Assembly: GCA_947650365.1 (NCBI GenBank)
Contig: CANTAL010000024.1
Span: 1,488,001-1,552,000 of the forward strand
Reading direction: 5' to 3'
Source: Chamaelirium japonicum
Lineage: Eukaryota; Streptophyta; Magnoliopsida; Liliales; Melanthiaceae
Length of the DNA stretch: 64,000 nt
In this document: piece by piece, positions 1 to 13,200 of the stretch
Position numbering within the stretch: the first letter of the stretch is position 1
How the letters are laid out: every line of letters begins with the position of its first letter
The notes under the pieces: generated by a model
Databases searched by the model: none
What the model saw: only the letters and a program-made list of their open reading frames with translations
Told to the model about the DNA's origin: nothing
Translations under genes and position numbers: made by a program

Positions 1-2535
1 ACAGTAAGAAGGATGGCTATCCTTCGTCGGATCTCTCCCACGGATTTGGATTTCCTATAGATTTCTTTGGCCGTAATTAATCTAACCCTACAAATAATAT
101 ACAACCCCTTTAGGAAGGGGCACGTTTGATGGCTCTCTCTTTCTGCAATCTCATAACATATTATCAGCACGAAAATATCATGCCCAACTGACCAATCACA
201 AGAAAATAGAGAGAGAAACAAAGATAGAAATGGAGTTTTGGAATTTAGATTCCTTCTTACTTCACACCTATACCCTTGGCCAATGGACTAGAGTAGGACT
301 TCTTCTCTTTTTACTTTATTTACCTCTCCGTTCTCTACTCTTTTCTTCTTTATCTTTTATGGAGTTTCGGAATTCAGATTCATTCATACTTCACACCTAT
401 ACCCGTGGCCAATGGACTGGAGCATGACTTCTTCTCTATTCTCTCTTCGTTTATCTCACTATTCTCTTCTCTCTTCTTCTCTCACTTCTGTCTTTGTTTC
501 TCTCTCCATTTTCTTATGACTGGTCGCTGGGCTTGACATGTTCGTGCTGATAATATGTCATGATAAGTGAGAAGAGAACGAAGAGATAAACAAAGAGAGA
601 AGAGAGAAGAAGTCCTGCTTCAGTCAATTCACCACGGGTATAGGTGTGAAGTAAGAAGAAATCTAAATTCCAAAACTTTACTTCTAAATAATATAATTAA
701 ATCTCTCATTTCTCTTCTCTCTTCTCCGATGGATTAGGGTTTCCCATAGATTGCTTAGGCCCAAAGTAAGCTTACCCTATAAATAATATACGACGCCTTT
801 ATGGTGGGGCATATTTGACGACTCTCTCTTTATCCTATCTCATAATACGTTATCAGCACGAACATGTCAAGCCCAGCTGACCAGTCGTAAGAAAATGGAG
901 AGAGAAATGAAGATAGAAGAGAGAGAAGAAGAAAGAAGAAAACAGAGAGATAAACGAAGATTAAAGAGAGAAGAAGTCCTGCTTCAGTCCACTGGCCACG
1001 GGTATAGATTTGAAGTAAGAAGGAATCAAAATTCCAAAACTCCACTTCTTAATATTTATATGACCCCTGATGACAAGAAAACAAGAGAAGAGAAAGAAAC
1101 AAAGACAGAAGGGAGAGAAGACAAGAGAAGAGAATAGAGAGATAAACGAAGAGAGAAGAAGTCCTACTCCAGTACATTGGCCATGGGTATAGGAATGAAG
1201 TAAGAAGGAATCTGAATTCAAAAACTCCACTTTTAAATAATATAATTAAATATCTCCGTTCTCTTCTCTCTTCTCCTATGGATTAGGATTTTCCATAGAT
1301 TGCTTAAGCCCTAAGTAAGTGTACCCTATAAATAATACATAACCCCTTTAGGGTAGGGCATGTTTGATGGCTCTATCTCTTTCTCTAAAATCACAACACG
1401 TTATCAGCATGAACATGTCGAGCCCAGCCGACCAGTCGTAAGAAAATGGAGAAAGAAACAAAGACAGAAGAGAGAAAAGAAGAAAGAAGAGAACGAAGAG
1501 ATAAATAAAGAGAGAAGAAGTCATGCTCCAGTCCATTGGCTATGGGTATAGGTGTAAAGTAAGATGGAATCTAAATTCCAAAACTCCACTTCTGTCTTCG
1601 TTTTTCTTTCCGTTTTCTTGTAACTGGTCGGCTGGGCTCAATATGTTCATGCTGATAGCATATCTAGTTTAATTAAGAAGGAATCTAAATTCCAAAACTT
1701 CACTTCTTAATAATATAATTAAATTTCTTCATTCTCTTCTCTCTTCTCCTATAGATTAGGGTTTCCTATAGATTGCTTAGGCCCTAAGTAAGCTTACCCT
1801 ATAAATAATATTCGACCGCTTTAGGGTAGGGCACGTTTGATGACTCTTTCTTTCTTCCATCTCACAACACTTACCTTATAAATAATATACCACCCCTTTA
1901 GGGTAGGGCACATTTGATGGCTTTCTCTTTCTCCTATCTTATAATACGTTATCTTTTGTCTCTCTCCCCGTTTTCTTTGTTTCTCTCTCTTTCTCTTATC
2001 GTATAAAATAAAATAAATAAGTATTAATAGAAAAAAGATAGAAAATTTTTTTAAACTAGAGAGAGCAGGACTTCTTTTCTCTCCTCTCTTCGTTTATCTT
2101 TTCATTCTCTTTTTTCTTTCTCCCATCTCATAATATATTATTAGCATGAATATATCGAGCCTAGCTGACCAGTCGCAAGAAAACAGAGAGAGAAACGAAC
2201 ACAGAAGTAGAGTTTTCGAATTTAGATTTCTTCTTACTTTATACTTATACCTATGGCTAATGGATTGGAGTGGGACTTCTTCTCTCTTCTATCTTTGTTT
2301 ATCTCGCCGTTCTCTTCTCTCTCTTCAGTCTTCGTTTCTCTCTCTGTTTTTTTACGATTGGTCGGCTGGGCTCGATATATTCGTGCTGATAACGTGTTGT
2401 AAGATGGGAGAAAAAGAGGACAGTCAAGCGTGCCCCACCCTAAAGGTGTCATATGTTATTTATAAGGTCAGCTTACTTAGGGCCTAAGCAATCTACGAGA
2501 AATCCTAATCCATAGGAGAGGTCGGATGGTGGATA
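1..2535. repeat. PBS-bearing mosaic repeat array, left end
   Basis: Non-coding mosaic of P, B, Q and T modules. Plus-strand PBS cores lie at about 159, 848, 1399, 1947 (truncated) and 2136; minus-strand cores at 542, 1647 and 2381. Promoter-like blocks with TATAAATA precede most plus copies. At about 1790-1950 two P blocks are joined directly without B, Q or T. Purine-rich stretches are the Q module; their complement gives pyrimidine-rich runs in minus copies. The stretch from about 70 is the paralogue of 56970 onward, sharing unusual junctions. I see no gene. Confidence 0.85.
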
Positions 2536-3130
2536 GCAATCCGATCGAACGATCTCTCAACATTTGTAATGTTTTATATTTTTTTGAAGAAAAATGTAAA
2601 ATATTTTTAAAGCAAAAAATTTGAGTGTGCCTTATCCTCTTTTTTTATTTCCTATTATTTAATTAATTTAATTATTTAATAAATTAAATAGTTAAATAAT
2701 TAAATAACTAAATAAATATTTAATTATCTTCTCTCTTCTCACTTTATTTTATTACTATAATAATTAAGTGGAGTATTGTTACTATAATTTTTTAAATTAA
2801 ATTAATAGTTTAATTAAAACGAATAGAGAATAGAATTTACTATGATAATCATAGTAACATTGAGATGATACTATTGAGAAGTGGAGTTTTAGAATTTAGA
2901 TTTCTTTTTACTTCACACCTATACCCGTGGCGAATGGACTGGAGTAGGACTTCTTCTCTCTTCTCCCTTATTTTTCTTCGTTTAAATTATTAAATAATTT
3001 AAAAAATTTATAAATTAAGTTTTTAGTAAAATAATTAATTTAAAAAAAATAAATTTTTTGCTTTAAAAATAATTACTATTTTATTAAAAAAAATTTAAAA
3101 CATTACAACTGTTATAAGATCGATCGATCG
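2536..3130. repeat. Two truncated A/T-only modules flanking a tail fragment
   Basis: About 2550-2880 is a minus-oriented A module and 2990-3115 a plus-oriented fragment, both almost purely A and T. Between them is a minus-oriented T tail (2880-2985). No coding potential. The right end carries the GATCGATCGGATGG-type boundary that precedes P modules. Confidence 0.8.
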
Positions 3131-5096
3131 GATGGCTGCCCACCATCGGATCTCTCTAATGGATTAGGGTTTCCCATAGATTACTTAGGCCCTAAGTAAG
3201 CTAATCCTATAAATAAAATATGACCCTTTTAGGGTGGGGCACGTTTGACGGCTCTCTTTTTCTTCCATCTCACAATACATTATCAGCACGAATATATCGA
3301 GCCCCAAGGAATCTAATTAAATAGATATTTAATTAATTACAGAACTACTTCTCTATTCTCTCTTCAATATGTTCATACTGATAATGTGTTTTGAGATGGG
3401 AGAAAGAGAGAGCCATCAAACGTGCCCCACCCTAAAGGGGTTATATAATCATTAAAGAAGAGAGAAACGGAGAGATAAACGAAGAGAGAAGAAAGAAGAA
3501 CTCCTACTCCAGTCCATTGGCCACGGGTATAGTTATGAAGTAAGAAGGAAGCTAAATTCCAAAACTCTACTTCTCAATATTTATACGACCCATCAGATCT
3601 CTACCAACTCTTTATTTATTATACTTATTTAATCTCACAACACGTTATCAGCATGAACATATCGAGTCCAGTCGACCAGTCACAAGAAAACGGAGAAAAA
3701 AACAAAGACAGAAGAAAGAGAAGAAGAGAACGGAGAGATAAACAAAGAGAAAAGAGAGAAAAAGTCCTGCTCTGGTCCATTGGCCACGGGTATAGGTGTA
3801 AAGAAAGAAAAAATATAAATTCAAAAACTTCACTTCTGTCTTTGTTTCTCTCTCCGTTTTCTTATGACTGGTCGGCTCGGCTCGACATGTTCGTGCTGAT
3901 AACGTGTTGTGAGATGGGAGAAAGAGAGAACTATCAAATATGCCCCATCCTAAAGGGGTCGCATAAATATTAAGAAGTTGAGTTTTGAAATTTATATTCC
4001 TTCTTACTTCACACCTATACCCGTGGCCAATAGACTGGAGAGGCCACATGTATATTATTTATTAGGTAAGATTACTTTGGACCTAAGAAATCTATGGTAA
4101 ACCCTAATCCCTAGAAGATTACTTAGGGCATAAGCAGAACTTCTTTTCGTTTCTGTCCTCGTTTATCTCTCTATTCTTTTCTCTCTTTCTCCCATCTCAC
4201 AACACGTTATCAGTACTAACATATCGAGCCCAGCCGACCAGTCGTGAGAAAATAAAGAGAGAAGAGACGACAAAAGAGAGAGAAGAAGAAAGAAAAGAAC
4301 AGAAGGATTTAATTATATTATTGAGAACTAGATTTTTGGAATTTAGATGCCTTCTTAATTCACACCTATACCCGTGATGAATGGATTGGAGTAGGTCTTC
4401 TTCTCTATTTTCTCCTCGATTGTCTCTCTGTTCTTTTCTCTCTTTTCTATCTTCGTTTCTCTCTTTGTTTTCTTGTGACTGGTCTGCTGGGCTTGACATA
4501 TTCGTGCTGAATGGAAGAGATTATTTAACTAATACTATTTTTAGTCCTGCTCCATGTTTAATCTCTTTTTAGTCATGCCAATGAACTAGAAAAGGACTTT
4601 TTTTCTCTTCCCTTTTCATTTATCTCTCCGTTCTCTTCTCTCTTCTTCTCTCCCTCTTCTGTCTTTGTTTCTCTCTCCATTTTCTTGCGACTGGTCGGTT
4701 GGGCTCGATATGTTCATGCTGATAACGTGTTGTGAGATGGGAGAAAGAAAGAGCCGTCAAACTTGCTCCACCCTAAAGAGATAATATATTATTTTTAGGG
4801 TAAGCTTACTTAGGACCTAAGCAGTTTATAGGAAACCCTAATCTATGGGAGAGATCCGACAGTGGACAACCATCCTTCTTACTTCACACATATACCCGTG
4901 GCGAATGGACTGGAGCTGGACTTTTTTTCTCTACTTTTCTTTCTAATTATCGGATAGCTGTCCACCATCGGATCTCTCCCATGGATTAGGGTTTTGTATA
5001 GATTGCATACGCCCTAAGTAAGAAGAAGTCCTGTTCTAGTCCATTGGCTACGGGTATAGGTGTGAAGTAAGAAGAAATCTAAATTTGAAAACTCCA
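3131..5096. repeat. Mosaic repeat array with inverted dimers
   Basis: Plus PBS cores at about 3278, 3643 and 4205; minus cores at 3373, 3891, 4502 (cut after CTGA) and 4714. The pair 3643/3891 is a facing pair with the recurrent spacing of about 250 bp. A T tail and a partial P block (4860-5096) close the segment. No gene seen. Confidence 0.85.
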
Positions 5097-5450
5097 CTTC
5101 TCAATAGTATCATCTCAACATTATTATAATTATCATATTAATATTACTATAATTTTTTAAATTAAATTAAAATTTTATTTAATTATTAAATAATTAAATA
5201 ATTTAGTTTTTAGTAAAATAATTAATTTATTTAATCATTTAAATATCTAATTATTTAATTAAATTTATTATTTAATTTATTTATTATTATTTAATTATTA
5301 AATAATTAAATTAGGTAACTATTTAATTATTTAAATTATTCAATACATAATAATGATTTAATTATATAATTAAATTATTACTTTATTTTATTTTTTATTT
5401 TTAAATTGTAATTTTATTTTTAAATAATTAGTCAATTATTTAAACGGAGA
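5097..5450 (+). repeat. A/T-only module, plus orientation
   Basis: Starts at the usual T-to-A boundary (CTCAATAGTATCATCTCAAC) and then is nearly pure A/T. The paralogue is at about 62250-62590. No coding potential. Confidence 0.8.
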
Positions 5451-6430
5451 GAGAGAACGTAGAGATAAATAATAGTGCCCCACCCTAAAGAAAATTTATA
5501 ATAACATTGATTATTTCAGGTTTATGCTTAAAAAAGAGAGAGCCGTCAAATGTGCCCCACCCTAAAGGGGTCCTATATTATTTATTGAGAAGTTAAGTTT
5601 TGGAATTTAGACTCCTTCTTACTTCACACTACTTCACACTTATACCCGTGGCTACTAGACTGAGTAGGGCTTCTTCTCTCTTCTCTCTTCGTTTCTATCT
5701 CCATTTTCTTGTGACTGGTCAACTGGGCTCGACATGTTCGTACTAATAACGTATTGTGAGATGGGAGAAAGAGAGATCCATCAAACATGCCCTACCCTAA
5801 TTAGATTCCTTCTTACTTTACACCTATATCTGTGACCAATAGACTGGAGTAGGACTTCTTCTCTCTTCTCTCTTCATTTATCTCTTTGTTCTCTTCTCTC
5901 TCTTTTGAGGAGTTTTGGAATTTAGATTCTTTCTTACTTCACACCTATACCCGTGGCTAATGAACTGGAGCAGGTCTTCTTCTCTCTTCTCTCTTCATTT
6001 ATCTCTCAGTTCTCGTATCTCTTCTTCTCGCTCTTTTGTCTTCATTTTTTTCTTTATTTTCTTGTGACTGGTCGGCTGGGCTCGATATGCTCATGCTGAT
6101 AACGTGTTATGATGTGGGAGAAAGAGAGAGCCGTCAAACGTGCCCCACTCTAAAACGATAATATATTATTTATAGGATAAGCTTACCAAGGACCTAAGCA
6201 ATCTATGGGAAACCCTAATCCATGGGAGAGATCCAACGATGGATAGTCATCCTTCTTACTTCACACCTATACCCGTGGTGAATGGACTGGAGCAGGATGT
6301 CTTTTCTCTTTTCTCTTCTTCTCTATCTAATTATTGGATCACTATCCACCGTCGGATCTCTCCTATTGATTAGGGTTTCCTATTGATTGCTTAGGCACTA
6401 AGTAAGCTTACCCTATAAATAATTAGGACT
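5451..6430. repeat. Mosaic array, minus-oriented copies
   Basis: Minus PBS cores at about 5738 and 6091, with Q, T and P fragments. At 5794-5805 a P block is cut at CCCTAATTAGAT and joined directly to a tail. The same junction occurs near 50790 and 52005. Ends in a plus-oriented P fragment. No gene seen. Confidence 0.8.
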
Positions 6431-7185
6431 GACCAGTTATCTCTACATTATTATGATTATCATAGTAATGTTACTATAATTTTTTTAATTAAATTAATTA
6501 TTTATTTTAAAATTAAATATTTAAAATAATTTAATAATTTAAATAATTAAGTTTTTATTAAAATAATTAATTTACTCAATTATTGAATTATCTAGTTATT
6601 TAATTAAATTTATTATTTTATTTATTTCTTATTATTATATTATTAAATAATTCAATTAGGTAACTATTTAATTATTTAAATTATTAAATAAAAAAATAAA
6701 TATTTAATTATATAATTAATTTATTATTTATTTTATTAATTATTTCTTTAATTAAAATTTTATTCAGTGAAAAAATATATTAAATAGATTATTTACTTAA
6801 ACAAATCAATAATTTAATTAAAAAAAATATTTTTTTATAATCATAATAACGTTGAGATAATTTAAATAACTAATTAAAGAAATAATTATTATCATAGTAA
6901 TATTACTATAATTTAAAAAAATTAAACTATGATAATTTAATAAATAGGGTTTCTATAATATTTCTTCATATATTAGTTAAATTAATCATCTATTCAATAT
7001 TAAATAAATTATTTATTTTACTAAATATATATTAATTAAATTATTTAAATTATTAAATTATTTAAATTATTAAATAAATTAATAAATAAATAATTTAATT
7101 AAAAAAATTATAGTAACATTACTATGATAATCATAATAACATTGAGATTATTCTTTTTTAATTAAATTATAAATAAATAGAGAAG
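6431..7185. repeat. Inverted pair of A/T-only modules
   Basis: Opens with the plus A-module start (TTATGATTATCATAGTAATG near 6455) and closes with its reverse complement near 7110-7160, so the block is a large A/T foldback. Nearly all A and T. No gene seen. Confidence 0.75.
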
Positions 7186-9075
7186 AGAGGAGAAGTCCTG
7201 CTCTAGTCTATAAATAAAATAAATAAGAAATCTTTTATCTTACAATGCATTTCAACACGACCATGTCGAGCCTAGCCGACCAGTCACAAGAAAACAGAGA
7301 AAGAAATGAAGACAGAAGAGAGAAGAGAACGGAGAGATAAACGAAGAGATAAAACGAAGAGAGAAGAACTTCTGCTCCAGTCTATTGGCCACGGGTATAG
7401 GTATGAAGTAAGAAGGAATCTAAATTCCAAAATTCCACTTCTTAATAGTATCATCTCAACGTTATTATGATTATCATATTAAATTCTCTTCTCTCTTTGT
7501 TTTAATTTAACGATTAACTTAATTAAAAAAATTATAGTAGCATTATTATGATATATAATTATTTAACTAATTATAATGTTGAGGTGAATGAGGATAAGTA
7601 GAAGAAAAAAGACCTATATTTAATTGATTACAGGTAGAAGAGATATAAATATGAATTAGGTATGAATATTATTTATAAGAGAGATTTAAATTCTGATTAA
7701 TTGATTGCAGGACTTCTTCTCTCTTCCCTCTTCTTTCTTCTCTCTTCTTTCTTCGATATGTTCGTACTGATAACGTATTGTAACATAATTTAATATTTAA
7801 CAATTCTCTCTGTGTTTGTCTCTCTGTTCTCTTCTCGATTTCTCCCACCTCATAACACGTTATTAGCATAAACATGTCGAGCCCAACCGACCAGTCATAA
7901 GAAAACAAAGAGAGAAACAAAGATAAAAGAGAGAGAATAAGAGAGAAGAGTAGGAAGAGATAAACGAAGACAGAATAGAGAGAAGAACATATAAGAGAAC
8001 GGAGAGATAAATAAAGATAGAATAGAGAAGAAGTCCTGCTCCAGTCCATTCGCCACGGGTATAAGTGTGAAGTAAGAAGGATGGCTGTCCACCATCGGAT
8101 CTCTCTCATGGATTAGGGTTTCCCAAAGATTGCTTAGGCCTACCCTATAAATAATATATAACCCCTATAGAGTGGGATATATTTGACAGCTTTTTCTTTC
8201 TCCTATCTCACAATACGTTATCAGCACGAACATGTTGAGCCGAGTCCACCAATCAAAAAAAACGGGAAGAGAAACAAAGACAGAAGTAGAGTTTTAGAAT
8301 TTATATTCTTTTTTACTTCACACCTAAATCCATGGCGAATGGACTCGAAAAGGACTTCTTCTCTCTTTTATCTTTGTTTATCTCTCTGTTCTCTTCTCTC
8401 TTGTTCTCTCTCTTCTATCTTTGTTTCTTTATCTATTTTCTTGTGACTGGTCGGCTGGGCTCGACATGTTCATGCTGATAATGTATTATGAGAAGAGAGA
8501 AGAAAAGAGAAAAGAGAAGTAAGAAGGAATCTAAATTCCAAAACTCTACTTCTCAGTATTTATATGACCCTTTTATGGTAGCACATGTTTGACGACTCTC
8601 TCTTTCTCACATCTCACAATACGTTATTAGCACGAACAAATCAAACCCAACCGATTAATCATAAGAAAACAGAGAAAGTAAAGAAGATAGAAGTAGAGTT
8701 TTGGAATTTAGATTCCTTTTTACTTTACACCTATACTTCACACGAATATAGGTATGAATTAAGAAGGAATCTAAATTCTAAAACTCCACAAAAGAGAGAG
8801 AAGAAGAAAGAAGAGAGAATGGAGAGAGAAACGAAGACAGAAGATAGAGAAGAAAAAAAAAGAGGATAAACAAAGATAGAAGAGAGAAAAACTCCTATTC
8901 TATTCCATTGACCACGGGTATAGGTGTGAAGTAAGAAGGAATCTAAATTTCAAAAGTTTATTTCTATCTTCGTTTCTCTCTCTGTTTTCTTGTGACTATT
9001 CAGTTGGGCTCGACATATTCGTACTGATAACGTATTGTAAGATGGAAGAAAGAGAGAAGAGAACGGAGACATAAA
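7186..9075. repeat. Mosaic repeat array
   Basis: Plus PBS cores at about 7248 (decayed), 7858, 8216 and 8632; minus cores at 7762, 8470 and 9019. The pair 8216/8470 is a facing pair. A short A/T piece (7455-7650) interrupts the array. The overlapping open frames here (for example 7669-8109 minus, 146 codons) run through pyrimidine tracts and the PBS and are not credible genes. Confidence 0.85.
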
Positions 9076-10275
9076 TATGAAGAGCTTAAATTAAATGAAA
9101 TTTATTAAACATGTTATTAATAATTTAATTTAATAAATAATATAAGAGATATTTAAATAATTTGAATTTATTTAAAAATTTAATTAACTAGTTACTTAAC
9201 TTTTTTTTTAGTATTAATATTATAAAATAAACTAATTAAATAAATATTAAGATAGAAGAGAAAAGAAGTCCTGCTCCAGTCCCTTCGCCATGGGTATAGG
9301 TGTGAAGTAAGATGGAATCTAAATTCCAAAATTCCACAGAAAAGAGAGAAGAAAAGAGAAAAGAACAGAGAGATAAATAAAGAGAGAAGAGAGAAGAAGT
9401 TCTACTCCAGTCAATTGGCTACGGGTATAGGTATGAAGTGGGAAGGAATCTAAATTCCAAAACTCCACAGAAGAGAGAGAAGAAGAGAAAAAAAAAACAG
9501 AGAGAGAAACAAAAACAGAAGAGAGAGAAGAAGAGAGAAGAGAATGTAAAGATAAATAAAGAGAGAAGAGAGAAGAAGTCCTGGTCTTGTTCATTAGCCA
9601 CGGGTATAGGTGTGAAGTAAGAAGGAATCTAAATTCCAAAACTCTACTTCGCAATAGTATCATCTCGACGTTATTATAATTATCATAGTAATATTACAAT
9701 AATTTTTTTAATTAAATTAACTATTTATTTATTTATTAAATATTTTAAATAATTTAATAATTTAATAATTAAGTTTTTAGTAAAATAATTAATTAAATAT
9801 AATTATTATAGTATAAATAGTTATTGAATTATCTAAATAAAATAAATTATTGCAAAGTGGAGTTTTTGAAATTTAGATTCCTTCTTACTTCATACGTATA
9901 CCCGTAGCCAATGGACTGGAGCATGACTTCTTCTTTCTTTATTTATCTCTTTGTTCTCTTCTCTTTTCTTTTCTCTTTTCTGTGGAGTTTTGAAATTTAG
10001 ATTCCTACTTACTTTATACCTATACCCGTGGCAAATGGACTAGGCAGGACTTCTTATCTTTTCTCTCTCAATATTTATTTTATTAGTTTACTTTATATTA
10101 TTAATATTACAAAAATAATTAAATAACTAGATAATTAAATAATTAAATTAATTAATTATTTTACTAAAACTTAATTATTAAATTATATAACTATTAAAGA
10201 TGTAATAATTAAATAAATAATTATAGTAACATTACTATGATAATCATAATAACGTTGAGATGATACTATTGAGAA
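9076..10275. repeat. A/T modules alternating with tail-only repeats
   Basis: A/T blocks at about 9090-9250, 9660-9860 and 10090-10270 alternate with T-Q units lacking P and B. Near 9334 and 9466 the tail is joined directly to the next purine tract (CTCCACAGAAGAG), giving head-to-tail tail repeats. No PBS core occurs between 9033 and 10562. No gene seen. Confidence 0.75.
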
Positions 10276-13200
10276 GTGGAGTTTTGGAATTTAGATTCCT
10301 TCTTACTTCACACTTATATCCGTGACGAATGGAGTAAAGCAAGACTTCTACTCTCTTCTCTCTTCGTTTATCTCTTCGTTCTCCTTTCTCTTCTTCTCTC
10401 TCTTATATCTTTGTTTCTCTCTATATTTTCTTCTCTCTTCTGTCTTTGTTTCTTTTTCCCATAGATTATTTAGGCCCTAAGTTAGCTTACCCTATTAATA
10501 ATATATGATCCCTTTAGGGTGGGGCCTATTTAATGGCTCTCTCTTTTTCCTATCTTAAAATACGTTATCAGTATGAACATATCGAGCCTAACCAACCAGT
10601 CACAAGAAAATAGAGAGAGAAACGAAGATAAAAAAGAGAAAAAAAGAAAGAAGAGAACGGAGAGATAAACGAAGAGAGAAGACAGAAGAAGATAGAAAAG
10701 AACGGAGAGATAAACGAAGAAAGACGAGAGAAAAAGTCCTACTCCAGTCCATTGACCATGGGTATAGGTGTGAAGTATGAAGGAACTGGTCGGTTGGGCT
10801 CGATATATTCGTGCTGATAATATATTGTGAGATAGGAGAAAGAGAGAGCCGTCTAACGTACCCCACCCTAAAGGGGTCGTACATTATTTATATGGTAAGT
10901 GTTGTGACATAGGAGAATAAAAGAGCAATCAAACATGCCCCACCCTAAACAGGTCGTATAAATATTGAGAAGTAGAGATTTAGAATTTAGATTCCTTCTT
11001 ACTTTACACCTGTACCCGTGGCCAATGGACTAGAGCAGGACTTCTTCTTTCTTTGTTTATCTCTCCGTTCTATTCTCTCTTCTTCTCTCTCTTCTGTCTT
11101 TGTTTCTCTCTCTGTTTTTTTCACAATCATATATTAGTTAAATAACATAGAGCAGGACTTTTTCTCTCTTTTCTCTTTATTAATCTCTCTATTCTCTTCT
11201 CTCTTCTCATAACACGATATCAATACGAACATGTCGAGCCCAGCAGACCAGTCATAAGGAAACAGAGAAAGAAACGAAGAGAGAAGAGAGAGAAGAAGAG
11301 AAAAGAGAATAAAGAGATAAACGAAGAAAGAAGAGAGAAGAAGTCATACTCTAGTCCAATGGCCACGGGTATAGCAATGAAGTAAGAAGGAATCTAAATT
11401 CTAAAACTCCACTTCGCAATAATTATACGATCATTTTAGGGTGGGGCATATTTAACGGCTCTCTCTCTCCCATCTCACAACACGTTATCAGCACGAACAT
11501 GTCGATCCCAGCCGGCCAGTCATAAGAAAACGAAGAGAGAAACAAAGACATAAGAGAGAAGAAGAGAGAAGAGAGCGGAGAGATAAATGAAGATAGAAGG
11601 AATAAGAAGTCCTACTCCAGTCGAAAACTCTATAGAAGAGAGAAAAGAAAAGAGAATAGAACATAGAGATAAATGAAGAGAGAAGAGAGAAGAAGTCCTG
11701 CTCCAATCCATTGGCCACGGGTATAGGTATAAAGTAAGAAGAAACCTAAATTCAAAAACTCCACTTCTGTCTTTGTTTCTCTCTCCGTTTTCTTGGGATA
11801 GGTCGGTTGGTCTTGATATATTCGTGCTGATAACATGTTGTGAGATAGGACAAAGTGAGACTCGTCAAACATGCCCCACCATAAAGGGGCCGTATAAATA
11901 TTGAGAAATGAAGTTTTAGACTTTAGATTCCTACTTACTTCGCACCTATACTCGTAGCCAATAGACTGGAGTAGGGCTTCTTCTCTCTTCTCTCTTTATT
12001 TATCTCTTTGTTCTCTTTTTTATTGTTCTCTCTCTTCTGTCTTTATTTCTCTCTCCGTTTTTTTGCGACTGGTCGGCTGGGCTCGACATGTTCATGCTAA
12101 TAACGTATTGTGAGAAGAGAGAAGAAGAGAGAATAGAGAAGAAGTCAAAAACTCTACTTCTTAATAATATAATTAAATCTCCATATTCTCTTCTCTCTTC
12201 TCCCATGGATTAGGGCTTTCCATAGATTACTTAGGCCCTAAGTAAGCTTACCCTATAAATAATATACGATCCTTTTAGGGTAGGTCACATTTAACGGCTC
12301 TCTCTTTCTCCCATCTCATAACACGTTATCAGTACGAACATGTCAAGCCCAACCGACCAGTCGCAAGAAAACGGAGATAGAAACAAAGACAGAGGAGAGA
12401 GAAGAGAACAGAGATACAAACAAAGATAGAAAAGAGAAGAAGACCTACTCCAGTCCATTAACCACGGGTATAGTTATGAACGAAGAAGGAATCTAAATTC
12501 TAAAACTCTACTTGTCAATAATATAATTAAATCTCACTATTCTCTTCTCTTTTTTCCCATGGATTAGGGTTTCCTATAGATTGCTTAGGCCCTAAGTAAG
12601 CATACCCTATAAATAATATACAACCCCTTTAGGGTGGAGCATGTTTGATGATGCTCACTTTCTTCTATCTCACAATACGTTATCAGCACGAATATGTCGA
12701 GCCCAACCGAATAATTACAAGAAAACAGAGAGAAAAATAAAGACAAAAAAAAGAGATGAAAAAAGATAAGAAGGAAGAGATAAACAAAGAGAGAAGAAAG
12801 AAGAGAGAAGAGAGAAGAAGTCCTGCTCCAGTCCATTGGTCCCAAGTATAGGTGTGAAGAAAGAAGGAATCTAAATTCCAAAACTCCACCGAAGGGAGAG
12901 AAGTAGAGAGAAGAGAATAGAGAGGTAAATAAAGAAAAAAAAGAGAAGAAGTCCTACTCCAGTCCATTGGCCACGATTATAGGTTTAAAGTAAGAAGGAA
13001 TCTAAATTCCAAAACTCCACTTCTGTCTTTGTTTCTCTCTCTATTTTCTTACGACTGGCCGGATGGGCTCGACATGTTCGTGCTGATAACGTGTTGTAAG
13101 ATGGGAGAAAGAGAAAGTCATCAAACGTGCCCTACCCTAAAAGGGTCGTATATTATTTATAGGGTAAGCTTACTTAGGGCCTAAGCCATCTATGAGAAAT

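Noticed and set aside
7669..8109. Many open frames of 60-146 codons across the array as candidate genes
   Set aside because: They recur in several frames over the same repeat modules, run through purine/pyrimidine tracts and the PBS, lack conserved starts and match no protein family I know.
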